Counted from the first letter of the stretch, positions 1 through 5,170 are shown. The stretch is 5,170 nucleotides of DNA from Planctomycetota bacterium (GCA_026647295.1 JAPKHB010000282.1:1-5170), one strand, 5' to 3'. Numbers and translations: made by a program. The notes: generated by a model not told the origin, from the letters alone.

Positions 1-266
1 GGTCGCGTCTGCCTGGAGAAGGTGTCCGCCATGCCCAAGCAGGGCGTCGCCTCGACCTTCCGCTTCGGCACCGGCTGGGCCCGAAGCGCGGACGGCGCGC
101 GCGCGAGGGCGCGGAGCGCGGGCCGGAGGCGCCGGCGGAGCGCGGGCGCCGGGAGCGGCCGCGGCGCGGCGAGCGCGCCGAGCGGCGCACGGCCTACGAC
201 CGCGACGCGATCGAACTCACGCCGCGGGCGCCCGACGCCTGCGCCGCGGTCGAGAAGATCCTCCTG
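1..266 (+). other. Coding sequence of uncertain assignment upstream of rng: frame-switched N-terminal extension or end of previous gene
   Basis: No stop codon interrupts the rng reading frame from base 267 back to the window edge, and no ATG, GTG or TTG lies in that frame. From about base 190 the rng frame has near-perfect G/C third positions and reads as ordinary protein (RTAYDRDAIELTPRAPDA, then VEKILLVN), so it is coding ahead of the GTG at 267. From 1 to about 85 the good codon pattern is instead in frame 1 (GRVCLEKVSAMPKQGVASTF...), which continues to a TGA at 268–270. Between 90 and 190 the sequence is so GC-rich and Arg/Gly/Glu-rich that both frames look alike. A possible internal start is ATG 31, preceded by GGAGAAGG at 15–22. 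I do not recognise the frame-1 peptide. The simplest reading is one gene with a frame shift in this stretch. Alternatives are two overlapping genes or an unusual start codon. Confidence 0.55.
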
Positions 267-2051
267 GTGAACGCCACCGACCGGGACGAGGCGCGCATCG
301 CCCTCCTGATCGACGGGCGCCTGGACGAGGTGTTCATCGAGGCGCCCGACGAGCGCTCCCAGGCCGGCAACGTCTACCGCGGCCGGGTGCAGAACGTGGA
401 AAAGGGCATCGGTGCGGCCTTCGTCGACCTGGGGCGGGGCGTCACGGGCTTCCTGCACGCCAGCGACCTGCCGGTGAAGGAAGGGGACGGGGGCGACGCC
501 CCGGTCACCGAGCGCCTGCACCCGGGCGACGAGGTGATCGTGCAGATCACGCGGGACAGCATCGGGCGCAAGGGCCCGGCGCTCACGGGGCGGATCTCGA
601 TCCCCGGCCGCTACCTCGTGCTGATGCCCTACTCCAGCCGCTCCGGGATCTCGCGCCGCATCCCCCACGGGCGGGAGCGCGAGCGCGTGCGCCGGCTGAT
701 CGAGCAGCTCGTGGTGCCGGAGGGGATGGGCGTGATCCTGCGCACCGCCAGCGACACGACCGACCTGGCGGCGCTCAAGGCCGACCTGGACCACCTGGTG
801 GCCGAGTGGTCGATCATCCAGCGCAAGGCCGCCGAGCCGGGGCAGCCCGGCGTGCTGCGCGGGGAGAGCGACATCGCCGAGCGCAGCGTGCGCGACATCA
901 TGCCCAGCGACGTGACGCGGATCGTGGTGGACCGGGACGACGTCGCCGGGCACATCCACCGCCTGCTGCGGATCTGGTACCCCTCGGCGGCCGCCGCCGC
1001 CGAGGAGCACGCCCACGAGACCGTGCGGCGGGCCGCCGCCGCCGCCGACGCCCCGCGCGGGGAGCGGGCCGAGCCCCCGGCCCCCGCGCCCGCAGGGTCC
1101 GCCCCGCCCCCAGAGCCCGCCCCGCCCGCCGTGTCCGCAGGGCCCGCCGGCCCGGGAGCGGGGGGCGCCCCCGCGCCGGCCGTCGAGGCGGCCGGGCCCG
1201 CCGCGCAGGACCCCGTCGGTGCGCCCGCCGGGGGCGCCGATCCGGCGGGACCCGCGGCGGCGTCCGAGTCGCCCGAGGAACGCATGGAGCGCCTCGCGCA
1301 GGCGGCGCGCGCCATGCCCGAGGTCGAACTCCACACCGACCCGATGCCGCTGTTCCACGCCTACAACGTCGAGTCGCAGATCGAGGACGCCTTCAAGCGC
1401 ACCATCCGGCTCCCCTCCGGGGGCTCGATCGTGTTCGACCAGACGGAGGCGCTGGTGGCCATCGACGTCAACTCCGGGCGGCTCACGGACCGCGAGGACC
1501 CCGAGGCCACGGCGCTGGCCACCAACCTCGAGGCCGTCGTCGAGGTGGCGCGCCAACTCCGGCTGCGCGACCTGGGAGGCCTGGTCGTGATCGACTTCAT
1601 CGACATGCGCGAGCGCAGCGCGCGCCGGGAGGTGGAGAAGGCCCTCCAGGAGGCCCTCTCGCGTGACCGGGCCCGCATCCGCCTGGGGCGCATGGGCCCC
1701 TTCGGCCTCGTGCAGCTCTCGCGCCAGCGGATCCGCCAGGCGTTGACCCGGATCACCCACGAGGAGTGCGAGGCCTGCGCCGGCACCGGGCGGCGCCGCC
1801 ACCTCTCGGGCCTCGCGCTGCGCGTGCTGCGGGAGATCCAGGCCCGGATCGCCCGCTCCAAGGGGCGGGGGGGCGTGGAGGTGCGCGCCCCGCGCGAGGT
1901 GGTGGACTGGCTGAAGCGCAACCGTTCGCACGTGCTTCGCCAGTTGGAACGCAGCGCGACCGGCCCCATCACGCTCACCGTGGACGACCGCCTCGCCGGG
2001 GACGGCTGGGCCATGCGCGGCGTGCCGGCCGCGGGGGGGGCGCCCGAGTAG
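267..2051 (+). CDS. rng: Ribonuclease G/E family endoribonuclease with large low-complexity insertion
   Basis: This is a cytoplasmic, Mg-dependent single-strand endoribonuclease of the RNase E/G family, known for rRNA 5' maturation and mRNA decay. Numbering from GTG 267: S1 RNA-binding domain about 36–115 (GNVYRGRV, AAFVDLG, GFLHASDL); 5'-monophosphate sensor with the R159–T160 pair in VILRTAS; catalytic DNase I-like part with D400 and N402 in AIDVNSG and D443 in VIDFIDM, matching E. coli RNase E D303, N305 and D346 with the same 43-residue spacing; zinc-link CxxC at C501/C504 (CEACAGTG). Residues about 240–352 are an Ala/Pro/Gly-rich insertion absent from E. coli RNase G. Without it the length would be near the usual 489. 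Family members normally begin a few residues before the ILLVN strand, which lies upstream of GTG 267, so this start is probably too short; GAGAAG at 252–257 is only a weak ribosome site. No long degradosome-type C-terminal tail is present. The family call is firm; the start is not. Confidence 0.95.
   Translation: MNATDRDEARIALLIDGRLDEVFIEAPDERSQAGNVYRGRVQNVEKGIGAAFVDLGRGVTGFLHASDLPVKEGDGGDAPVTERLHPGDEVIVQITRDSIGRKGPALTGRISIPGRYLVLMPYSSRSGISRRIPHGRERERVRRLIEQLVVPEGMGVILRTASDTTDLAALKADLDHLVAEWSIIQRKAAEPGQPGVLRGESDIAERSVRDIMPSDVTRIVVDRDDVAGHIHRLLRIWYPSAAAAAEEHAHETVRRAAAAADAPRGERAEPPAPAPAGSAPPPEPAPPAVSAGPAGPGAGGAPAPAVEAAGPAAQDPVGAPAGGADPAGPAAASESPEERMERLAQAARAMPEVELHTDPMPLFHAYNVESQIEDAFKRTIRLPSGGSIVFDQTEALVAIDVNSGRLTDREDPEATALATNLEAVVEVARQLRLRDLGGLVVIDFIDMRERSARREVEKALQEALSRDRARIRLGRMGPFGLVQLSRQRIRQALTRITHEECEACAGTGRRRHLSGLALRVLREIQARIARSKGRGGVEVRAPREVVDWLKRNRSHVLRQLERSATGPITLTVDDRLAGDGWAMRGVPAAGGAPE
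1041..1275 (+). other. Pro/Ala/Gly-rich low-complexity insert within rng
   Basis: These bases encode about 78 residues made almost wholly of Pro, Ala and Gly with scattered Glu, Ser and Val, following an Ala-rich helix-like stretch (YPSAAAAAEEH). It sits between the end of the 5'-sensor/RNase H-like part and the conserved PLFHAYNVESQIE segment of the catalytic domain, where E. coli RNase E/G has only a short linker. The reading frame stays open and conserved motifs resume in frame, so it is a genuine in-frame insertion, probably disordered. Confidence 0.8.
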
Positions 2052-2053
2052 CG

Positions 2054-2070
2054 CGGGGGCGCGGCCCCCG
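2054..2070 (+). other. GC hairpin just after rng stop
   Basis: A perfect 7-bp stem (CGGGGGC / GCCCCCG) with a three-base GCG loop begins two bases after the rng TAG. No T-tract follows, so it does not look like a standard intrinsic terminator. It could stabilise the rng mRNA 3' end or simply reflect base composition. Confidence 0.45.
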
Positions 2071-2085
2071 GGCGGCGCGGGCCGA

Positions 2086-2104
2086 GGGTGGGGGGGCCCC
2101 GGGG
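2086..2104 (+). other. Potential G-quadruplex in rng–rplU gap
   Basis: Four G-runs lie close together on the coding strand: GGG 2086–2088, then a seven-G run 2090–2096 that can supply two runs, and GGGG 2101–2104, separated by loops of 1, 1 and 4 bases. The CCCC at 2097–2100 can instead pair with neighbouring Gs, so a hairpin competes with the quadruplex. Confidence 0.35.
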
Positions 2105-2170
2105 CACGGTCCGGCGCCCCCCGGCCCCGTGGCGGGCGCGTCGGCGGGGCGCCACCCCTGGGGATTCCGC

Positions 2171-2199
2171 TTCGGCCCCCCGGCGGTCCTGCGTACGCT
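2171..2199 (+). promoter_or_regulatory. Weak candidate promoter for rplU–rpmA
   Basis: TACGCT at 2194–2199 resembles a -10 box (three matches to TATAAT, at the most conserved positions), and TTCGGC at 2171–2176 is a poor -35 at 17-base spacing. It lies in the 193-base gap before rplU, about 45 bases upstream of its ATG, where an internal promoter would be expected. Evidence is limited to this resemblance; read-through from rng is equally possible. Confidence 0.2.
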
Positions 2200-2210
2200 C
2201 GGCCGCTTGA

Positions 2211-2225
2211 CCCCGCTCTTCGGGG
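2211..2225 (+). promoter_or_regulatory. Short leader hairpin before rplU
   Basis: CCCCG (2211–2215) and CGGGG (2221–2225) form a 5-bp stem around a CTCTT loop, ending six bases before the rplU Shine-Dalgarno. Such a leader hairpin could influence translation initiation. It is too short to assign to a known ribosomal-protein leader family. Confidence 0.3.
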
Positions 2226-2230
2226 CCCCC

Positions 2231-2235
2231 AGAGG
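2231..2235 (+). promoter_or_regulatory. Ribosome binding site of rplU
   Basis: AGAGG lies nine bases ahead of ATG 2245, a normal spacing, and fixes the rplU start at the family-typical MYAVI. Confidence 0.7.
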
Positions 2236-2244
2236 ACCACCGTC

Positions 2245-2553
2245 ATGTACGCCGTCATCCGCGACCGCGGCCGCCAGTACACCGTGCGCCCGGGCCAGAC
2301 CCTGCGCGTGGACCGCCTCGAGCAGGAGCCCGGGGCCCAGGTCGAGCTGGGCGAGGTGCTGCTGCTGGGGGGCGAGGGCGGACCCCGCCTGGGCGCCCCG
2401 ACCGTCCCCGGCGCGGTCGTGCGCGCCACGGTGCTGGGCGAGCGCAGGGCCGCCAAGTTGATCGTCTTCAAGAAGAAGCGGCGCAAGATGTACCGGCGCA
2501 AGCAGGGCCATCGGCAGCGCCACACCGACGTGCGGGTGGAGAGCATCTCCTAG
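2245..2553 (+). CDS. rplU: 50S ribosomal protein L21
   Basis: This 102-residue protein has the standard length and pattern of bacterial L21, a large-subunit protein that binds 23S rRNA. Visible family features are the start MYAVIRDRGRQYTV, the central acidic-to-Gly stretch with EVLLLGG and GAPTVPGAVV, and the basic C-terminal signature KKKRRKMYRRKQGHRQRHT, which contacts rRNA. It begins at ATG 2245 with AGAGG at good spacing. It precedes rpmA by 36 bases, the usual L21–L27 pairing, and the two are presumably co-transcribed. The 193-base gap from rng is the largest in the cluster and may hold a separate promoter. Nothing is truncated. Confidence 0.98.
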   Translation: MYAVIRDRGRQYTVRPGQTLRVDRLEQEPGAQVELGEVLLLGGEGGPRLGAPTVPGAVVRATVLGERRAAKLIVFKKKRRKMYRRKQGHRQRHTDVRVESIS

Positions 2554-2575
2554 CCCGCACCCCCGGGAAGCCCTC

Positions 2576-2580
2576 GGAGG
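2576..2580 (+). promoter_or_regulatory. Ribosome binding site of rpmA
   Basis: GGAGG sits nine bases before ATG 2590, the strongest Shine-Dalgarno in the cluster, and supports the MAHKKG start. Confidence 0.8.
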
Positions 2581-2589
2581 AACACCGCC

Positions 2590-2862
2590 ATGGCGCACAA
2601 GAAGGGTCAGGGATCCTGCCGCAACGGCCGGGACAGCAACCCCAAGTACCGCGGGGTGAAGCGCTACGCGGGGCAGGCCGTGCGCAACGGCCACATCCTG
2701 GTCCGGCAGGTCGGCTCGCGGCTCAAGCCCGGCCACGGCGTGCGGATGGGCGGCGACTTCACCCTCTACGCCGTGCGGGACGGCGTCGTGCGCTTCCAGT
2801 CCAACGGCCGCGTCCACGTGGACCCGGTCGAGCAGCCCGCGGCCGCGACCCGGGCCGGCTAG
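2590..2862 (+). CDS. rpmA: 50S ribosomal protein L27
   Basis: This 90-residue protein is L27, whose flexible N-terminus reaches the peptidyl-transferase centre. The N-terminus [17 protein letters not shown] is near canonical and begins directly at the functional end, without the cleaved pre-peptide found in Firmicutes, so no Prp-type protease is needed (none is encoded between rplU and rpmA). The core [26 protein letters not shown] follows the family pattern, although the usual basic/Asn-Val-Gly segment is altered ([11 protein letters not shown] rather than HPGxNVGxGxD). The tail after the core ([14 protein letters not shown]) is a non-conserved extension. It is the second gene of the rplU–rpmA–obg unit; the obg start follows by only a few tens of bases. 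A Cys at position 10 replaces the usual Ser/Thr. Confidence 0.97.
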   Translation: MAHKKGQGSCRNGRDSNPKYRGVKRYAGQAVRNGHILVRQVGSRLKPGHGVRMGGDFTLYAVRDGVVRFQSNGRVHVDPVEQPAAATRAG

Positions 2863-2896
2863 GGCCGCGGGCGGGCCGTTGGCCGGCCCCACCGTC

Positions 2897-3931
2897 GTGT
2901 TCCTGGACCAACGCGAGATCCGGGTGCGCGCGGGGCGCGGCGGCGACGGCTGCGTCGCCTGGCGCCGCGAGGCGCGCGTGGCCCGGGGCGGGCCGGCCGG
3001 CGGCGACGGCGGCCGCGGCGGGGACGTGATCCTCCTGGCCGACGCCCAACTCACCACCTTCGGCGACATGGAGGACCTGCGCCTCGTGCGCGCCGAGGAC
3101 GGCGCGCGCGGGCAGGGGAGCCAGCGCCACGGCCGCTCGGGCGGCGACCGCGTGCTGCGGGTGCCGCCCGGCACGACCGTCTACGACGCGGCGAGCGGCC
3201 GGCGACTGGCCGACCTGACCCGCGACGGGATGCGCTTCGTCGCGGCCCGGGGAGGGGCGGGGGGGCAGGGCAACGCGCGCTTTGCCACGGCGACCGACCA
3301 GGCGCCGCGCCGCGCGGACCCGGGTCAGGCGGGGGCGGAGCACCGCCTGCGCCTGGAGTTGCGGCTGCTGGCCGACGTGGGGCTGATCGGCCTGCCCAAC
3401 GCCGGCAAGAGCACGCTGCTCGCGCGCCTCTCGGCCGCCCGCCCGCGAATCGCCGACTACCCCTTCACGACGCTGGACCCCCACCTGGGGATCGTCGAGG
3501 GCCCCGGCTCCCTGCGCTACGTGATGGCGGACCTGCCGGGCCTGATCGCCGGCGCCCACCAGGGCCATGGCCTGGGGGTCCGGTTCCTGCGGCACGTCGA
3601 GCGCACCCGCGTCCTCCTCCACCTGGTCGACCTGTGCCCCGGGGACGGCGGGGACCCGGTGGAGGCCTGGCGGACGGTGCGCCGGGAATTGGAGGCCTAC
3701 GGCCGTGGCCTGGCCGGCCGGACCGAGGTGCTGGCCGCCACCAAGGCCGACGTGTGGGGCCGGGAGCCCGGGGCCCCGGAGGCCTTGAGGCGGCTGGCCG
3801 AGGTGGCCGATAGGGTCGTGCACCCGGTGTCGGCCGCGACCGGCGAGGGACTGGGCCCGCTGCTCGAGGCGCTGGCCGCGGCCCTCGCCGCCGCCCCCCC
3901 GGCGCCCGAGGTGCCCGAGCGCCTCGCCTGA
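2897..3931 (+). CDS. obgE: Obg/CgtA GTPase, 50S assembly factor
   Basis: Obg is a slow GTPase that binds the 50S subunit late in assembly and links growth to (p)ppGpp. Numbering from GTG 2897 (344 aa): the Gly-rich Obg fold fills about 1–155 (GGPAGGDGGRGGDV, ARGGAGGQGN), followed by the G domain with G1 GLPNAGKST (165–173, K171/S172), switch I threonines in YPFTTL, G3 DLPG from D212, G4 TKAD at 282–285 and G5 SAATGEGL from S312. Two details differ from common Obg: G4 is TKAD rather than NKxD, and the segment after G3 reads LIAGA rather than LIEGA. No OCT domain follows; the protein ends in a short Ala/Pro tail. GTG 2897 gives VFLDQ, matching the usual MFVDQ/MFLDE start. An in-frame TTG at 2879 would add six residues. 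Neither has a convincing Shine-Dalgarno, which suggests coupling to rpmA translation. Confidence 0.95.
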   Translation: MFLDQREIRVRAGRGGDGCVAWRREARVARGGPAGGDGGRGGDVILLADAQLTTFGDMEDLRLVRAEDGARGQGSQRHGRSGGDRVLRVPPGTTVYDAASGRRLADLTRDGMRFVAARGGAGGQGNARFATATDQAPRRADPGQAGAEHRLRLELRLLADVGLIGLPNAGKSTLLARLSAARPRIADYPFTTLDPHLGIVEGPGSLRYVMADLPGLIAGAHQGHGLGVRFLRHVERTRVLLHLVDLCPGDGGDPVEAWRTVRRELEAYGRGLAGRTEVLAATKADVWGREPGAPEALRRLAEVADRVVHPVSAATGEGLGPLLEALAAALAAAPPAPEVPERLA

Positions 3932-3967
3932 ACCCCGCAACGCGGCGGGCCGGGAGGGGCCACCCCC

Positions 3968-3972
3968 GAGGT
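3968..3972 (+). promoter_or_regulatory. Ribosome binding site of the pilus ATPase gene
   Basis: GAGGT ends five bases before ATG 3978, slightly close but workable, and supports the MLDDVF start. Confidence 0.55.
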
Positions 3973-3977
3973 CCCCG

Positions 3978-5084
3978 ATGCTCGACGACGTCTTCGTCCA
4001 CTTCCACGTGATGGTCAAGGAGCAGGCGTCGGACCTGATCCTGCGCACCGGGCACCGGCCGGTGGCGCGGATCGAAGGCAAGATCCGGTTCCTGGCCGAG
4101 GAACTGTTCACGGAGGAGCAGGCCGAGGCCCTGCTCGCCCACGTCCTGGACCCCGAGGACATCGAGGCCTTCCGGCGCAGCCACGAGCGCGACACCGCCT
4201 TCGTGCTGCCCGGGGCCGGCCGCTTCCGCTGCAACATCCTGCGTCAGCGGCGCCGCACCGCCTTCGTCTTCCGCCACGTCAAGGAGGTCGTGCCCTCGAT
4301 GGAGGAACTGTGCCTTCCGGTCGTGCCCCTCCAGCGCCTGGCCCTCCTGCAGCGCGGGCTCGTGCTCGTCACCGGGATCGCGGGCTCGGGCAAGAGCACC
4401 ACGCTGGCGGCGTTGATCGACCACATGAACCAGCGCGAGCACCGCCACGTGGTCACCATCGAGGATCCGATCGAGTTCGTGTTCCGCGACGGCAAGTGTG
4501 CCATCACGCAGCGGGAGATCGGCATCGACACGCCGGACTACTTCACGGCGCTCAAGTCGGTCGTGCGCCAGACGCCGGACGTCATCCTGGTGGGCGAGAT
4601 GCGCGACCGCGAGACCGTGTCGGCCGCCCTCACCGCCGCCGAGACGGGGCACCTCGTGCTCTCCACGCTGCACACCGTGAACGCGGTGCAGACCGTGGAG
4701 CGCATCATCTCGTTCTACCCGCCCCACCAGCACGCCACGGTGCGTCTGCAGCTCTCGCTGGTGCTCGAGGGGGTCGTGAGCCAGCGCCTGGTGACCCGCC
4801 GCGCGGCCGCCGGCCGCGTGCCCGCGGTCGAGATCCTCCTGGGCACCCCTACGGTCAAGGAACTGGTGCTCGAGGGGCGCACCCGCGAACTGCAGCAGGC
4901 GCTCGAGGACGGGCACGACTACTACGGGAGCCAGTCCTTCAACCAGAGCCTCGTGGGCCTGGTGCGCCGGGGCCTGATCGAGTACGACGACGCCATGCAG
5001 GCGGCCGACAGCCCCGACGAGCTCAAGTTGGTGCTGCGCGGCATCTCCAAGGGCAGTTCCAACATCCAGAGCCTGTACGCCTGA
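3978..5084 (+). CDS. PilT/PilU-family type IV pilus retraction ATPase
   Basis: This 368-residue protein belongs to the hexameric secretion/retraction ATPases that work at the cytoplasmic base of type IV pili and depolymerise pilin. The N-terminal domain (about 1–110) has ASDLILRTGHRPVARIEGKI and RFRCNILRQR. The RecA-like ATPase has Walker A GIAGSGKST (133–141, K139), the Asp box IEDPIEF (E162, D163), Walker B with E207 in ILVGEMRD and the His box ETGHLVLSTLHT (H225, H232). All ATPase residues are present. The C-terminal part (about 315–357, YYGSQSFNQSL...LIEYDDAMQAADSPDEL) resembles PilU more than the PilT tail, and I do not see the PilT AIRNLIRE motif, so PilU-like is the better guess. No pilin or other pil gene is in the window. 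It follows obg by 46 bases in the same direction, so co-transcription is possible. It is complete, with no frame defects. Confidence 0.93.
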   Translation: MLDDVFVHFHVMVKEQASDLILRTGHRPVARIEGKIRFLAEELFTEEQAEALLAHVLDPEDIEAFRRSHERDTAFVLPGAGRFRCNILRQRRRTAFVFRHVKEVVPSMEELCLPVVPLQRLALLQRGLVLVTGIAGSGKSTTLAALIDHMNQREHRHVVTIEDPIEFVFRDGKCAITQREIGIDTPDYFTALKSVVRQTPDVILVGEMRDRETVSAALTAAETGHLVLSTLHTVNAVQTVERIISFYPPHQHATVRLQLSLVLEGVVSQRLVTRRAAAGRVPAVEILLGTPTVKELVLEGRTRELQQALEDGHDYYGSQSFNQSLVGLVRRGLIEYDDAMQAADSPDELKLVLRGISKGSSNIQSLYA

Positions 5085-5170
5085 CCGGCTCGATTGACCG
5101 TACGGAAGGTATAGGGGGAGGTAGCCCCGATCCTGGTGGTTGTCAAAACCCAAGGATCCCGGCGGAAGCC
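5085..5170 (+). other. Short 3' edge region with possible start of next gene
   Basis: This is the sequence after the ATPase stop. TTGACC (5094–5099) and TATAGG (5110–5115) look like -35 and -10 hexamers, but the spacer is only 10 bases, so they do not make a standard promoter together. GGGGGAGG (5114–5121) is a good Shine-Dalgarno, and GTG 5136 begins an open frame reading VVVKTQGSRRK to the window edge. The 14-base spacing is long and the codons (GTT, AAA, CAA, GGA) are unlike those of the genes upstream, so a coding start here is only a possibility. Confidence 0.2.
5115..5158 (+). other. Two abutting hairpins downstream of the pilus ATPase gene
   Basis: Hairpin one pairs GGGG 5115–5118 with CCCC 5125–5128. 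Hairpin two starts at the next base: GATCCT 5129–5134 pairs with AGGATC 5153–5158, then a GGT/CA internal loop, then GGTT 5138–5141 with AACC 5147–5150 around a five-base loop. There is no T-run after it, so a standard terminator is unlikely. It could be a structured leader, a small RNA or a factor-dependent 3' end. The region is less GC-rich than the genes. Confidence 0.35.

Noticed and set aside
22..270. An 82-codon Arg/Ser-rich small gene overlapping the rng start at GTGA
   Set aside because: The second half has poor codon usage (GCA, CCT, CGA, TCA, AGA) while the rng frame there is clearly coding, so the ORF is not a single real gene as it stands; only the first part is kept as a possible coding segment.
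629..1666. Alternative-frame open frames through the rng low-complexity insert on both strands
   Set aside because: The rng frame keeps conserved motifs on both sides in one frame; the others are Arg/Pro-rich products of the GC-rich tract.
2054..2070. Intrinsic terminator after rng
   Set aside because: The stem is strong, but no T-tract follows.
2207..2235. TTGACC at 2207–2212 as the -35 box of an rplU promoter
   Set aside because: No -10-like hexamer at 16–18 bases downstream; that position is occupied by the Shine-Dalgarno.
1361..3174. Minus-strand open frames of 264 and 399 codons over the end of rng and rplU–rpmA
   Set aside because: Opposite to well-supported genes, low-complexity translation, no family motif.
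5094..5115. TTGACC plus TATAGG as a sigma-70 promoter pair
   Set aside because: The 10-base spacer is far too short for the two boxes to work together.
2759..5153. Very long minus-strand open frames (492 and 562 codons) across rpmA, obg and the pilus ATPase gene
   Set aside because: They are antisense shadows of genes with firm family motifs; high GC removes stop codons, and the translations are Arg/Pro/Gly/His-rich without recognisable domains.

Overview
This is a very GC-rich stretch (third codon positions are almost all G or C) carrying five clear plus-strand genes in one orientation: an RNase E/G-family ribonuclease (rng-like), rplU (L21), rpmA (L27), obgE/cgtA (Obg GTPase) and a PilT/PilU-type pilus ATPase. 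The rng–rplU–rpmA–obg order is a widespread bacterial translation/ribosome-maturation cluster. The L27 N-terminus ([17 protein letters not shown]), the high GC and a pilus-retraction ATPase suggest a high-GC bacterium with a Gram-negative-type envelope, perhaps from the Planctomycetota or another PVC or deltaproteobacterial-like lineage. That placement is inference from a few short motifs and is not secure.

Layout: bases 1–266 hold an in-frame upstream extension of the ribonuclease reading frame. It shows an internal switch of coding frame, so either the upstream gene end or the true 5' end of rng is disturbed here. Bases 267–2051 encode the RNase G core, with a Pro/Ala/Gly-rich insertion of about 110 residues inside the catalytic half. 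A 193-base gap (2052–2244) contains a GC hairpin, a potential G-quadruplex, a weak promoter candidate and a small leader hairpin. Then come rplU and rpmA, each with a clear Shine-Dalgarno; obg, with no good Shine-Dalgarno and a GTG or TTG start; a 46-base gap; and the pilus ATPase. The last 86 bases are visibly less GC-rich and fold on paper into two abutting hairpins, possibly the leader or start of the next transcription unit or the end of this one.

Functionally, the first four genes fit together: RNase G processes rRNA and mRNA, L21 and L27 are large-subunit proteins, and Obg is a GTP-dependent 50S assembly factor. The ATPase belongs to a different process (type IV pilus retraction) and probably rides on the same transcript or on its own. 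I see no CRISPR array, insertion sequence, tRNA or rRNA, and no reverse-strand gene. No wholly new system is evident. The most interesting points are the frame switch ahead of rng, the insertion in the RNase catalytic core, the non-canonical G3/G4 details of Obg, and the structured 3' edge.
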